Assembly (NCBI GenBank): GCA_964632005.1
Contig: CAZWAP010000025.1
Location: 1 to 31,864, forward strand
Source: CAZWAP01 sp964632005
GTDB taxonomy: Bacteria > Planctomycetota > Phycisphaerae > Sedimentisphaerales > Anaerobacaceae
DNA length: 31,864 bases
Reading direction: 5' to 3'
Below the pieces are notes generated by a model. The model did not search any database and had not been told where the DNA came from. It saw only the letters and a list, made by a program, of their open reading frames with translations. Positions within the stretch are counted from its first letter, which is position 1; every line of letters starts with the position of its first letter. This document shows positions 22,656 through 31,611 of the stretch, piece by piece. A program made the position numbers and the translations under genes.

Positions 22656-24048
22656 GCCGGGGATCTTGCAGCCTTGTGCCCGGCTGATTCCGTTCTCCAG
22701 CCGGCTCAGGCTCAGGCGGCTCGGCCGGGGAGTTGTCATACTTGCCGATCAGGTTGAGGAGGTGCATTCCGTCGGGGTGGTCGGGTTCAAGGTCGAGTAC
22801 CATCCGCCATTGCACGACTGCCTGGGGGTATAGCCGGGCCTGTTCGTAGGCGTAGCCGAGCTTGAGGTGCAGCGAGGCTGTTTCAGGGCTTTGCTGGACG
22901 GCCTTTTCGAGGTACTCGATGTACTTGTCGAGCTGGCCGGCCTGGTTGTAACGGTCGGCGACTTTCAGATACGCATCGACGAGGGCCGAGCCGTAGGTGG
23001 CTTCGTCTATCTTGATCGCCTCGGCCAGCAGGGCGAGGTATTCGCCGTAGCGGTGTATGCCGAAGGCTGACTGGGCGTAGTAGTAGTAGAAAAGTGCCTT
23101 GTCTTCTTCGGGCACAACGGCTTCGATCTCCTTGAGCATCTCGTGTGCCTGCTGGTAGCGTTTGGCGTTGAGGTATATGTTCGCCAGGAGGAACTTGATG
23201 TCAGGCGTTTCGGAAAGCCCGCCGGTGATTGCCTTGGCGACCTGGTATACCGCGGACTTAGCCGGGGCGGCGTAGAACGCGTCTTTAGTGCCGGGGACCG
23301 GCTCGATCAAGTACCACTGTCCATTTATCGCCCCCGGCTTGCCCGACTTGACCCTGACGCGGGCGACTTTGCCGAAGTAGTTACGCAGGTTGAAGTAAGC
23401 CGAGCCCAGCTTATAGTGCAGCACTGGTAGTTCGATCCCCAGGCGCATTGCCGACTCGTAAGACTCCGCCGCCAGCGCGAAGAAATTGCCCGCGAGGTAG
23501 ATGTTGCCGAGCTGGTAGTGATCGGGCCCGCTGTTGGGATTGAGCTTTATCGCTTGCTCGAAGTACTTGCGGGCGCTGGGATAGTCGTTGAGGTTGTACT
23601 TGGCCTCGGCCAGCAGGTGGTAGGTTGCATAGTCGTGGCGGTACTGGAGCAGCGGTTCGAGCAAATCGACGAGTTGTTTGGACTTGTTTTGCATGTTGTA
23701 GATCTCCGCCAGGAGTTGCCCGGCTTCGACGTGGTCGGGCGTTGTTTTAAGGATTTCGGCCAAGAGCTGCTCGGCCTGTTTTTCATTGTGGGCGTAGTAG
23801 TAGGCCCTGGCGAGGTGGAGGCGGTAGCCGGTCTTGGAGGGGTCTTGCTGGGCCGCCTTTTTCAGCAGTTCTACCGCCTGGTGATAGTTGCCCTGGAAGA
23901 GGGCCCTGCGCCCCAGCTCGAACTGTTCCTGAGCCTTCGAGTTCGAGGCGGGTTGCGTGTTGGGGTCTACCCCGGTCGCCGAGTATGCAGGCCAGCTTGC
24001 CAGCAGCAGGATGATAATCGACGTTGAGATTGAAGTTCGTGTTGCCAT
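22642..24048 (-). CDS. Exported TPR-repeat protein
   Basis: A 468-aa exported protein made of tetratricopeptide repeats, which serve as protein-protein interaction scaffolds. Two ATGs lie close together; I prefer 24048 because AAGGAG then sits eight bases upstream, against two bases for the ATG at 24054. A signal peptide (SIIILLLASWPAYSA) is followed by TPRs from about residue 43: EQFELGRRALFQGNYHQAVE, TGYRLHLARAYYYAHNEKQA, YHLLAEAKYNLNDYPSARKY and more. A non-TPR insertion at about 225-265 (KVARVRVKSGKPGAINGQWY) interrupts the array, which resumes to about residue 440. It lies 35 bases after the giant TPR gene and is probably co-transcribed with it. Its C-terminal tail (AEPPEPEPAGERNQPGTRLQ) is coded across the junction with the phage cluster. 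Confidence 0.85.
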   Translation of the reverse strand: MATRTSISTSIIILLLASWPAYSATGVDPNTQPASNSKAQEQFELGRRALFQGNYHQAVELLKKAAQQDPSKTGYRLHLARAYYYAHNEKQAEQLLAEILKTTPDHVEAGQLLAEIYNMQNKSKQLVDLLEPLLQYRHDYATYHLLAEAKYNLNDYPSARKYFEQAIKLNPNSGPDHYQLGNIYLAGNFFALAAESYESAMRLGIELPVLHYKLGSAYFNLRNYFGKVARVRVKSGKPGAINGQWYLIEPVPGTKDAFYAAPAKSAVYQVAKAITGGLSETPDIKFLLANIYLNAKRYQQAHEMLKEIEAVVPEEDKALFYYYYAQSAFGIHRYGEYLALLAEAIKIDEATYGSALVDAYLKVADRYNQAGQLDKYIEYLEKAVQQSPETASLHLKLGYAYEQARLYPQAVVQWRMVLDLEPDHPDGMHLLNLIGKYDNSPAEPPEPEPAGERNQPGTRLQDPRPNQS

Positions 24049-24083
24049 GGTCATATCTCCTTGTCAAATCTGATGACTACGTG

Positions 24084-27000
24084 TTAGAGCCTGTAGGCCT
24101 TGATCCAGGTAATCTGTTCGCGTGCCTTTTCGGCCAGCGGGCCTTGCGGGAAGTTGTTGATGTAGTTGGTGTAGGCGTCCATTGCGTCGACCCACCGGCC
24201 GAGGTGTTCGTAGCTCTCTGCTATGGCGAACTGGGCCTGGCCGGCCTTTGGACTGCGTCGGTAATTCCTCAAGAAGGCCTTGTACGCCTCGACGGCCTCT
24301 TTGTATTGGCCCGCGTCCTCGTAATGCTTTGCGATCCGCCAGCTTGCGTCCTCGGCGACAGTCGTACCGCTGAACTGCTTTACGATCTCCAGCCAGGCCG
24401 TCATCGCCGCCTGCGAGTCCTTGAGGCGTTCGTCGTAGATGGTTGCCATTCTCAGCAGGGCGTCGCCGGCCTTGTCCGCCCCGGCTATCTTCGAGGTCTG
24501 GGCATATGCCTCGACGGCCTTTCGCAGGGCAGCGTTGATCTTATCCTGCCGGTTGGCCAGTTGCACCGCCGTGAGCGTCTCAACCATCTGGCTGACCTTG
24601 TCCGCGGCCAGCGCGGCATTCGCTGCGTTGAATACCACATTCCTGCCGGCGTATCTGGCCTCCTGCAATTCGGCCTCATCCGTCTCGCCGCCTTTTTTCA
24701 GCGATTGTATGAGCATATCCTGCTTGGTTTTCTGGCGGCTGCGGGCCGTCTGGACCTGTCGATAGGCCTCGAACTGTGCGATCTCCTCGGCCTTTGCCAG
24801 GGTTTGTAGGCGGGTAACCGAGGCGAGCTTGTTGGCCTCGTCTTCGTAGCTCTTGCCCACCAGGAACAGGGCGTCGTCGGCCAGCGGGCTGTTCGGATAC
24901 CGGCTGGCTACCGCCCTGGCTGCCTCGCGTGCCTTCTCCGGCTCGCCCAGCGCCAGGTACGTCGTGCCCACGGCATAGAGGGCGTCGTCGGCCAGGTGGC
25001 TGTTCGGCCAGTGCTCTGTGACCTTCTTATATTCGATAATGGCCTTGACGTGGTTGGACAATTTGTTCAGCACGATAGTTGCAATCTGGTATTGTGCGTC
25101 GAAGGCCTTACGCTGGTCTTTTTCGTCGACCAAACTCTGGTACCTGGCCAGGTCCTTGAGGATCGTGACCCGGCGCTCGGCCTCGGCCTTGCGGGAATCC
25201 TGTGGATAATCGCGGATGTACGATGCATAGCTTTCCAGGGCCTGGCGCCACCGGCTGAGGTTGAGGACGCATTCGGCTATGGACCACTTGGCCTGCTTGA
25301 CCCAGTCGCCGTTCGGGAACTCCGCAATGACCCGTTGATATGCGGCGATCGCCTCATCCCAGGCCTGGTTGGTCTGGTGGATCCGCCCGATCGTCGTAAG
25401 GGCCTGCCCGGCCTGTGGATGCCGCGGGAAACTCTCCACGAACATCTCCAGTACGTGCAGCGCTTCGATCCAGCGTTTCTGGTCCTTGAGCGAGACGCCG
25501 ATCTGGTAGATGGTGTTCTGTATACCCACGTCGTTGCCGCCGCGGGCGATATTCACCTCCTGGTAGGCCTCGGCGGCACGCAACGGCTGACCCAGGTTCT
25601 GCTGGTAGGTCTGGGCGATCCGCAACGCTGCCTCTTGTGCAAGCCGATGTGTCGGATACCGCACCGAAAGACTGGTCCAGACCTCGATGGCCTCCTCGTG
25701 ATACTGCTTGCCTGCAAGCTCGGCTGAGAGGTCCCACAGCATCTGCGGAATCGCTCCGATCTTTGGGTGCTCGGAATACTTGTCGGCCACGGCAAGCAGT
25801 TCCCCGGCCGCACGGACGTATTGGCCACGGGCCAGCGTCCGACTGGAGGCATCAACCACCCTGGCCTGCATCAGGAAGCTGTTGGCAAGGTCCCACTGAG
25901 CCTCGTGGAGCAAGTCCTGCTCATCCGGGAAATCAGCGATGATTTCCGCAAGCTCCCGCCGGGCAGTGGAGAACCTCCGTGCTACCTCGCTGAGCATAAG
26001 CTGGACGGACAGCTTTGTCTTGACCGGCCTGGCCGCCCAGGCCAGGTAGTCGCGGGCGATGCCCAGTCGCAGTTGCGGCAGCTGCGGGTCGGTCGGGTTG
26101 TCCTCGAGGAATCGCTCTGCCAGCAGCGCCGCCCGCTTCCACTGCTCGAGGCCCCTCCAGTGGCCGATCATCAGCTTTATCTCCCCGCGGGACTGCTCGG
26201 CCGTCGCACTTGCCGGGTGCTTCTCGCGGATGCCCTGGAAGATCTCATAGGCTCCGTTTATTGCCTTTTCCTGGCGGGCGACCTCGGCCTCCGAGAGCAC
26301 AGGCGGGCCCTGCCGGAGGTTAGTCACTTGAGCATTGGTGGGCTTTTGCCGCACAGCTTGATAGTGTAATTGCTCGCGTAGTTGTGCAACTCGCGCTGCC
26401 TGGCCGGCCTGGTGTCTGCGAATTGCCGCAAAGAGACGCGTATCCTCGGACTTCAGATCGTCGGCGTACCCATCATATACTTCGGGCCGCTTTTCCTGGG
26501 GCCCGGCGGTGCCCGTCCCCAGCGGGGGTAAAGTGGGCCTGAGTTGCCCTGTGCGCGTGGGCGAATCCGACGGCTCGGTCACAGCCGCCAGGGCACGCTC
26601 TTGCTTGGGCCCCTCCGCGCGCTCGGACGGTTTGGCTACGGCCTCGAGCGCCGCCCTGGCGTGGTCGGGCATCGCCTTTCCCAGGCGGCACAGACCTCGA
26701 CAGAATTCGATCCGCTCGATCCGCCGAAGTTCGGGACCCTTGCTTATCAACTCGGCAAAGAGGCCCTCGGCGACGTCCCACGCATCGACCTTGGCATACT
26801 CGAGCCCTATTGCCATGATCCTGTTGATTGCCGTGCCCACCAGGATACTGTTCGGGTGTACCTCTATGAAATCGCGGTAGGCCTTGAGCGCCGCGGCGAA
26901 TTCGTCGCTGAGCTTACTCGGGACCAGACCCTGCTTGCTGAGTTGCCTTGCTTGCTCTGTTAAGGCCGTGCGGGCCTTGCCGTCCAGTGCAATCGCCGCG

Positions 27001-29432
27001 GCCATTGCGGCACGCTCGGCGCAGCTGCTTTGCCCGGGTTCCGCCTGTGATAGGCTCTTCTGGCCAGCTGCAAATGCTGCAAAGTCGCCATAGATCTGCG
27101 CGGCGATATCGTAGGCCTGGTGCTTTTCGAATGTCTGGGCGATCGCGAATATGCCCGCGGCCGCTCTTGAGCTCTGGGGTCTGGCTGGATAGTCGGATAT
27201 GAGCTTCATATAGGCCTCGATGGCCGTCTTGAAGGCCGGGGTGAGCGTAATCTGTTCTCCGGCGTCGTATTGCTTGAGCAACAATTGAAGCTCTCGATGG
27301 GCGAGCTCGGATTGGAGCTCGGCAAGCGCAAAGCTGGCGTGCGTCTCGCCGGCCTCCGCAGCCTCGGCGGGCCTGACCATCGCGGCCTGCCGTGCGACGT
27401 CGTAGTATTCCAGGTCCTTGTAATGGGCGATGATATCGTCCCAGACGCCCCGAACTTGCCTTAGCAGGGCAACTTGCTCGTCCAGCTGTCCCTGAAGCTC
27501 GTAGCAAAGCGCCAGGGCCTTGCTGAGGGTCGGGTCGAGCCGGCGCTCAATGGTAAGCCCCGCGGAACTCAAGCGATTGTGCTCATCGAAGACCCGCTGT
27601 TTCCACAATCTTGCTATCGCCAGTTGCACCCGGATTCGTGGGGTCTTCGGCAGGCATTCGGCCAGTTGGGTATATGCCTGCTCGGCAAGCCGGTAGTACT
27701 TGTGCCTGATCCACGGCTGAAGATGCGCGTCGAGTTTTTCCACTGCTATCGAGGCGTAGTTGGGGCCTTGTGTTGCCAGCTCCTTGAGCCTGGCCAGTAG
27801 CTCTTTTTGCGTTTCGCTCAGGGTGGCGTTCTGCTCTATCCGCCCGGCTGAGAGATTCTCGTTGAACTCGGCCGTCGCATCGGTGGTCAGCAGGCCGATG
27901 TGCTTCAACATCGCACTTGTCCGGTGCGGCTTGCTGGGTTTCAGGGCCTCTACAAGCCTACGGCTGATCGCCGAGGCCATTCCGCGGGCCGACGGTCTTT
28001 CTGCCTGTCGTTTCGCGCAGTCGTTGATAATGCTGGTAACGGTCTTGACTGCCGCGGCGACAGCAGATGGGTCGCTGTCAGCCTCGACCACCGGCAAGGC
28101 GACCTCCACCGCCCAGAGGTAACAGGCCTTCGGCTCGTTTGCCTCGGCGGGCCAGCCCGTTATGACTGCCAGCTGGCGGAGATCCTCAGCCAGCTTGGCT
28201 TGGTCTGGCCAGGCCGACTCCGCGGGGAATTCCCTGGTTATCGTCGCGTATGTGCTTAGGACAGCCACAATGCTCTTGGGCACCGGCCCCTTGACGAGCC
28301 GTCCGGCTGGGGCCTTGGTCCGCAAATCTCGAAGCGCAAGACTGCTCTGGTACCTGGACATTGCCCGCAGTGCGAAAAGACGACTCGACGGGGGCAACGC
28401 AGCCTTGAGCAGCGTTTCGCAGCCCGCTGCTGCTGCTCCCTCCATGCCTGCTTCTGCACAAAGGCCGTCCAGGTGGGCGATTATCCGCCTGGTAAGTTTC
28501 AGGGCCTCCTCGGCCCGAACGGTGCGCGCGAAAAGCTCGGCAGCGATACCCAGGGCTGCCTTGTCCGCTTCACTCAGCTCGCTGCCCAGCCTTGCCCGTT
28601 GCCGGGATATAGAAAAATAGGCCTCCAGCAGTCGCCGCCTGGCCTGATTGGCCTCGGGGTGATCCGGATTGGCCTGTATCCATTTGGCCAGCTTCTCGGC
28701 GCCGGCTGTATCCACAGACTGGTCGAGGTTGAACGCGATGATATGGTAGCTGGCAGTTTGGCCGGCCGGCGTGTCCTTGAAATCCTTCGCTACCTTCTCC
28801 AGTAGTCGCAAACCTTCTCTGAGCTTGCCCGGCGTCCGCATCTTGGCCCGGCCGAGCAGCAGCGACATCCTCGGCCTGTCTACGAGTTCCGGGTGCTCGG
28901 CCAGAAGCTCCTGCACTACTCTTCGGGTTCCCTCGATCTGTCCGGTCGCCAGAAGCAGCTCGGCCTGCAGCGTCTTGAGCTTCACCCGCTGGCCATCGGT
29001 CAGAACTTTCCTGGCCAGCAGATTGCTGCATTCCTGCTTGGCCGAGCTGTAGAGCTTCTCTTTGAGCAGCGTCTCGACCAGGCTGATCCTTATCTCGGCG
29101 GTCTCGATAATCTGGTCCCGCAGCACATCGAGCATCTTCTTAGCGTAGGGTTCCTCGGGCGCGAGTTTGAGCGTCTTCGTCCACGCCGCCATTGCCTTTT
29201 CCACCTGTCCAAGCTGGTATTCAGCCTTGCCCAACCAGAGAAAAACTTCCGGGTTATGCCTGTCGGTTTGTGAGGCCTTGATGAACAGGTCCCTCGCTGC
29301 GGCGAACTCGCCTGCGGTATAGGCCTTCTTGCCCTGCACGTAGGCCGAGGCGGCGTCGACCTGAGCCGGCGCCTCCGACGTGCATATCACAAACATCGCC
29401 ACCGATAAAAGGATTATCGCGCACCTTTGCAT
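24084..29432 (-). CDS. Giant exported TPR-repeat protein (1782 aa)
   Basis: A 1782-aa exported scaffold. AAGGAGG lies about nine bases before the ATG at 29432. The signal peptide is MQRCAIILLSVAMFVICTSE followed by APAQ. An N-terminal TPR pair (KAYTAGEFAAARDLFIKASQ, EVFLWLGKAEYQLGQVEKAM) is followed by a long helical region with sparser TPR-like units, then a low-complexity, proline-rich linker near residues 935-1020 (PTLPPLGTGTAGPQEKRPEV). The C-terminal third has dense TPRs of the BamD/YbgF kind (AIIEYKKVTEHWPNSHLADD, ALYAVGTTYLALGEPEKARE, AYKAFLRNYRRSPKAGQAQF). Such repeats with Y-P-x-S-P-x-A-D-D-A signatures are typical of periplasmic or outer-membrane assembly proteins in planctomycetes. 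The partner is unknown. It is the first gene of an operon with the 468-aa TPR protein. Confidence 0.87.
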   Translation of the reverse strand: MQRCAIILLSVAMFVICTSEAPAQVDAASAYVQGKKAYTAGEFAAARDLFIKASQTDRHNPEVFLWLGKAEYQLGQVEKAMAAWTKTLKLAPEEPYAKKMLDVLRDQIIETAEIRISLVETLLKEKLYSSAKQECSNLLARKVLTDGQRVKLKTLQAELLLATGQIEGTRRVVQELLAEHPELVDRPRMSLLLGRAKMRTPGKLREGLRLLEKVAKDFKDTPAGQTASYHIIAFNLDQSVDTAGAEKLAKWIQANPDHPEANQARRRLLEAYFSISRQRARLGSELSEADKAALGIAAELFARTVRAEEALKLTRRIIAHLDGLCAEAGMEGAAAAGCETLLKAALPPSSRLFALRAMSRYQSSLALRDLRTKAPAGRLVKGPVPKSIVAVLSTYATITREFPAESAWPDQAKLAEDLRQLAVITGWPAEANEPKACYLWAVEVALPVVEADSDPSAVAAAVKTVTSIINDCAKRQAERPSARGMASAISRRLVEALKPSKPHRTSAMLKHIGLLTTDATAEFNENLSAGRIEQNATLSETQKELLARLKELATQGPNYASIAVEKLDAHLQPWIRHKYYRLAEQAYTQLAECLPKTPRIRVQLAIARLWKQRVFDEHNRLSSAGLTIERRLDPTLSKALALCYELQGQLDEQVALLRQVRGVWDDIIAHYKDLEYYDVARQAAMVRPAEAAEAGETHASFALAELQSELAHRELQLLLKQYDAGEQITLTPAFKTAIEAYMKLISDYPARPQSSRAAAGIFAIAQTFEKHQAYDIAAQIYGDFAAFAAGQKSLSQAEPGQSSCAERAAMAAAIALDGKARTALTEQARQLSKQGLVPSKLSDEFAAALKAYRDFIEVHPNSILVGTAINRIMAIGLEYAKVDAWDVAEGLFAELISKGPELRRIERIEFCRGLCRLGKAMPDHARAALEAVAKPSERAEGPKQERALAAVTEPSDSPTRTGQLRPTLPPLGTGTAGPQEKRPEVYDGYADDLKSEDTRLFAAIRRHQAGQAARVAQLREQLHYQAVRQKPTNAQVTNLRQGPPVLSEAEVARQEKAINGAYEIFQGIREKHPASATAEQSRGEIKLMIGHWRGLEQWKRAALLAERFLEDNPTDPQLPQLRLGIARDYLAWAARPVKTKLSVQLMLSEVARRFSTARRELAEIIADFPDEQDLLHEAQWDLANSFLMQARVVDASSRTLARGQYVRAAGELLAVADKYSEHPKIGAIPQMLWDLSAELAGKQYHEEAIEVWTSLSVRYPTHRLAQEAALRIAQTYQQNLGQPLRAAEAYQEVNIARGGNDVGIQNTIYQIGVSLKDQKRWIEALHVLEMFVESFPRHPQAGQALTTIGRIHQTNQAWDEAIAAYQRVIAEFPNGDWVKQAKWSIAECVLNLSRWRQALESYASYIRDYPQDSRKAEAERRVTILKDLARYQSLVDEKDQRKAFDAQYQIATIVLNKLSNHVKAIIEYKKVTEHWPNSHLADDALYAVGTTYLALGEPEKAREAARAVASRYPNSPLADDALFLVGKSYEDEANKLASVTRLQTLAKAEEIAQFEAYRQVQTARSRQKTKQDMLIQSLKKGGETDEAELQEARYAGRNVVFNAANAALAADKVSQMVETLTAVQLANRQDKINAALRKAVEAYAQTSKIAGADKAGDALLRMATIYDERLKDSQAAMTAWLEIVKQFSGTTVAEDASWRIAKHYEDAGQYKEAVEAYKAFLRNYRRSPKAGQAQFAIAESYEHLGRWVDAMDAYTNYINNFPQGPLAEKAREQITWIKAYRL

Positions 29433-29831
29433 TGTGGGGGCCTCCTTAAACTAAGAAACGGCTGTGCCGCTGGCCAGCCATGTTCACATTTGCAATTGCC
29501 GGGCGGCAAGGGCGGTGCGGTTGAAAGCCGCCTCCGGCCTGCAATCCCTGATCGTTTTCTTTCGAGCCAGTAAATCATCCTGCACTTCCCGTTGCTCTTG
29601 ACAATGACTTCCACGCCCACCGGCTCAACGGTGTAGCTGCACTTAATAGTACGAATGTCCCCGTGCCGGGCGAAGTAAATTGTCTGTAAAATACCTGCGG
29701 CGGTTTTTTACAATCGGTTTACACAGAAAAGTCGCGTTGTACCGGACCTGCGCAGAGCTGCGGTGCCCTTGGCGTCTCGGTGGCGCGCAAAGAGAAATGT
29801 GAATGATCTGACGTGCTCGGTGCTGGTCGGC
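29433..29831 (-). other. Intergenic region with a possible gene remnant
   Basis: About 400 bases before the giant TPR gene. One minus-strand frame is open from a stop near 29710 through to 29414 and reads protein-like for about 40 residues (GDIRTIKCSYTVEPVGVEVI, then SNGKCRMIYWLERKR), but it has no ATG or ribosome site; the first GTG is at 29620. It may be a gene remnant or a small gene with a rare start. No firm promoter is found for the TPR operon. Confidence 0.3.
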
Positions 29832-30557
29832 TTACACCAGCGTCGATATCAGGTAGCCTGCTCCCACGCAGGCCCCGATTATCACGACCAGCAGCACAAC
29901 AAATACGAAGACCGCTACGATGTCGTCCTCTTGCAGACCTCTGAGCAGCCATTCTGTGAACGAGTGGCTCGGGGCAGCGGCGACCGCCTTGGCCCTCGGC
30001 GGCTTGGGTTTGCGGGCACGCTTCTTCTTGGCCGGTTTCTTCTTGACGGAAACCTCCTCGGCCGCCGGAGTTTTACCGGGGGCTGCATCCGCCGCCGCAG
30101 GCTCTTTGCCCTCGGCTGCAGGTGCTTGCTCCTCCGGCTCGGGCGGCCCGAGCTCTGATAAATCAAGCTTCGGCTCTCCGATTTCTTCTCCGCTTGGTTC
30201 CAGATCTGCTAAATCAGACATCTCCAACTCCACTTCATTCTCATCAAGGGTTGATGCTTCGAGTTCCGGTGCCTCCGCCTCGGGTGCCGCCGGCTCTGGC
30301 ATCTCAGGTTCAGCCTGCGCCTGCTCAGCCGATGGCACTGTCGCCAGGGGCGGGGGCGCTTCGCGCTCCGGGGCCTCAGGTGCAAGCTCGATACCTTCCT
30401 CGCGTGCCACGGCCTCCACCTCGTTGACCTTCAACAGCAGGTTCGGGCCATCTCGGAATTCACGCAACCGGCGCTGTTTAATCAGTTCCTTGAGTTCATC
30501 TTCGGTCTTGCCAAGTCTTTCGGCGGCTTCTTTCAACGAGTAAAACATACCGGCCAT
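29832..30557 (-). CDS. Membrane-anchored helix-turn-helix protein
   Basis: A 241-aa protein of a type common in planctomycetes. Residues 5-52 form an excisionase/MerR-like winged helix (FYSLKEAAERLGKTEDELKE, then FRDGPNLLLKVNEVEAVA), a fold for DNA or protein binding. Residues about 55-170 are an acidic Pro/Glu/Ala linker, then a basic block (KKKPAKKKRARKPKPPRAK), and a C-terminal membrane segment (DIVAVFVFVVLLVVIIGACV) ends the protein. It would be tethered to the membrane with the HTH and basic block in the cytoplasm. AGGAGG eight bases upstream and a near-consensus promoter at 30633-30661 set the start. Its partner is unknown; it precedes the TPR operon by 400 bases. Confidence 0.78.
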   Translation of the reverse strand: MAGMFYSLKEAAERLGKTEDELKELIKQRRLREFRDGPNLLLKVNEVEAVAREEGIELAPEAPEREAPPPLATVPSAEQAQAEPEMPEPAAPEAEAPELEASTLDENEVELEMSDLADLEPSGEEIGEPKLDLSELGPPEPEEQAPAAEGKEPAAADAAPGKTPAAEEVSVKKKPAKKKRARKPKPPRAKAVAAAPSHSFTEWLLRGLQEDDIVAVFVFVVLLVVIIGACVGAGYLISTLV

Positions 30558-30894
30558 CTTTGCTTTCCTCCTGCAAGCCCGAGACCGAGCTTGCTATGCA
30601 CACCCAGAGCCTGGAAAGCCTCTGTGCACAATATTATACATTTTTCCGCCTGCTATGTCCACCAATTTCAACCCGGCCGTATATCCGGTTTGCTCCTTAG
30701 TCCGATAAGTCCCCTCGTTACACCTGCAAAAGTAGCAAATCCACCCGTGTTGCGCATTCTTGAGCGCTTGGAGAATTCTCCCGCAGGCCCGCTTGCTTAC
30801 CTGGCTTGGTTGACGCTGCGGTCCGTTGCAAACAGGGCCGCCAACCGCAGGCTCACGGTCCTTATCGGTCGAACGCGCAGCCGCCCGGGCAATA
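30558..30894. other. Intergenic region upstream of the HTH protein
   Basis: About 340 bases. It carries the promoter at 30633-30661 and the leader of the HTH gene (about 68 bases). The remaining part up to the dockerin-like gene shows no gene that I can support on either strand. Confidence 0.5.
30633..30661 (-). promoter_or_regulatory. Near-consensus promoter of the membrane-anchored HTH gene
   Basis: Read on the minus strand, TGGACA (30661-30656), a 17-base spacer, and a perfect TATAAT (30638-30633). It is the best promoter match in the window. The predicted start is near 30626. Confidence 0.72.
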
Positions 30895-31611
30895 TCACTC
30901 ACTTTCGGCCAGCCAGTTCCTGGCCAGCACGAGCAGGTCTCTCATGTCGATAAGGCCGTCAAACGGCATCCTTATGTCACAGGCCGGGTTCCACTCAGCC
31001 TGGCCGGGCCCCGTCAGCCACGCCGAGGCGAGGATCGCAAAATCCGACCCACGGGTTCTGTTGTCCAGGTCCAGATCCCAGATCCGCCTCCGCCTGCAGC
31101 GCCGCAGGCACCGCCTGAGGATCTCCTCGGCCTTCGCCCGACAATCCTCTTGCGAGCCGCCTTGTTCCAGGCAAAAGTTCAAGACGCTCTCTGCGTGCGG
31201 CTTGCACAGTCCCTCGCAGTCTCTCGGCTCGCACCGCGCCAGGCAATCCTCGAGGATCTTATCTGCTCTGACCTGGCAGCCCTCCTCCGAGCCGTCTTGC
31301 GCCAGGCAGCCCTCTATGATCCTCTCGGCAAGATGTTCGCACATTCCCTCGCAGCCTGGTGGAGATGCGGGCGGTTCGCAGCGCCCCAGACAGCTCTCGA
31401 GAACCTCAGTTGCCTTCGCCCTGCACTCTTGTTCCGAGCCGCCGGCTTCCAGACAGACCTCCATAATCTTGCGGGCGTGTCGCTCGCAAAGCTCCTGGCA
31501 ATCAGGAACCTCGCAACGCCGCAGGCATTTCTCCAGGGCTTCAACCGCCGCGCGAATTGCAATATCCCTGGGTGACCTTTCTGCAGCTGGCCCAAGCTCT
31601 TCCTCCAACAA
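30895..31611 (-). CDS. Cysteine-rich repeat protein with C-terminal dockerin-like domain
   Basis: A 238-aa reading frame with two parts. Residues 29-172 contain 20 cysteines in a strict pattern: C-x3-C-x4(or 8)-C-x3-C-x10-C-x9-C-x10, repeated three times (starting at Cys29, Cys74 and Cys123) and closed by Cys168/Cys172. The repeats are helical in character (CRAKATEVLESCLGRCE, CQVRADKILEDCLARCE). Residues 177-238 are a dockerin-like pair: a first EF-hand-like loop with Asp at loop positions 1, 3, 5 and 12 (Asp179, 181, 183, 190) followed by FAILASAWL, and a degenerate second loop (DGLIDMRDLLVLARNWL). Such tails are common in Phycisphaerae secreted proteins. The start is uncertain: the only candidate is a TTG at 31611 without a ribosome site, and no signal peptide is encoded, so the N-terminus may be lost or frameshifted. 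Confidence 0.68.
   Translation of the reverse strand: MLEEELGPAAERSPRDIAIRAAVEALEKCLRRCEVPDCQELCERHARKIMEVCLEAGGSEQECRAKATEVLESCLGRCEPPASPPGCEGMCEHLAERIIEGCLAQDGSEEGCQVRADKILEDCLARCEPRDCEGLCKPHAESVLNFCLEQGGSQEDCRAKAEEILRRCLRRCRRRRIWDLDLDNRTRGSDFAILASAWLTGPGQAEWNPACDIRMPFDGLIDMRDLLVLARNWLAESE

Noticed and set aside
24996..26369. Plus-strand frames of 200-243 codons within the giant TPR gene
   Set aside because: They mirror the TPR codons (Leu/Gly/Asp-rich), lack ribosome sites and have no recognisable domains.
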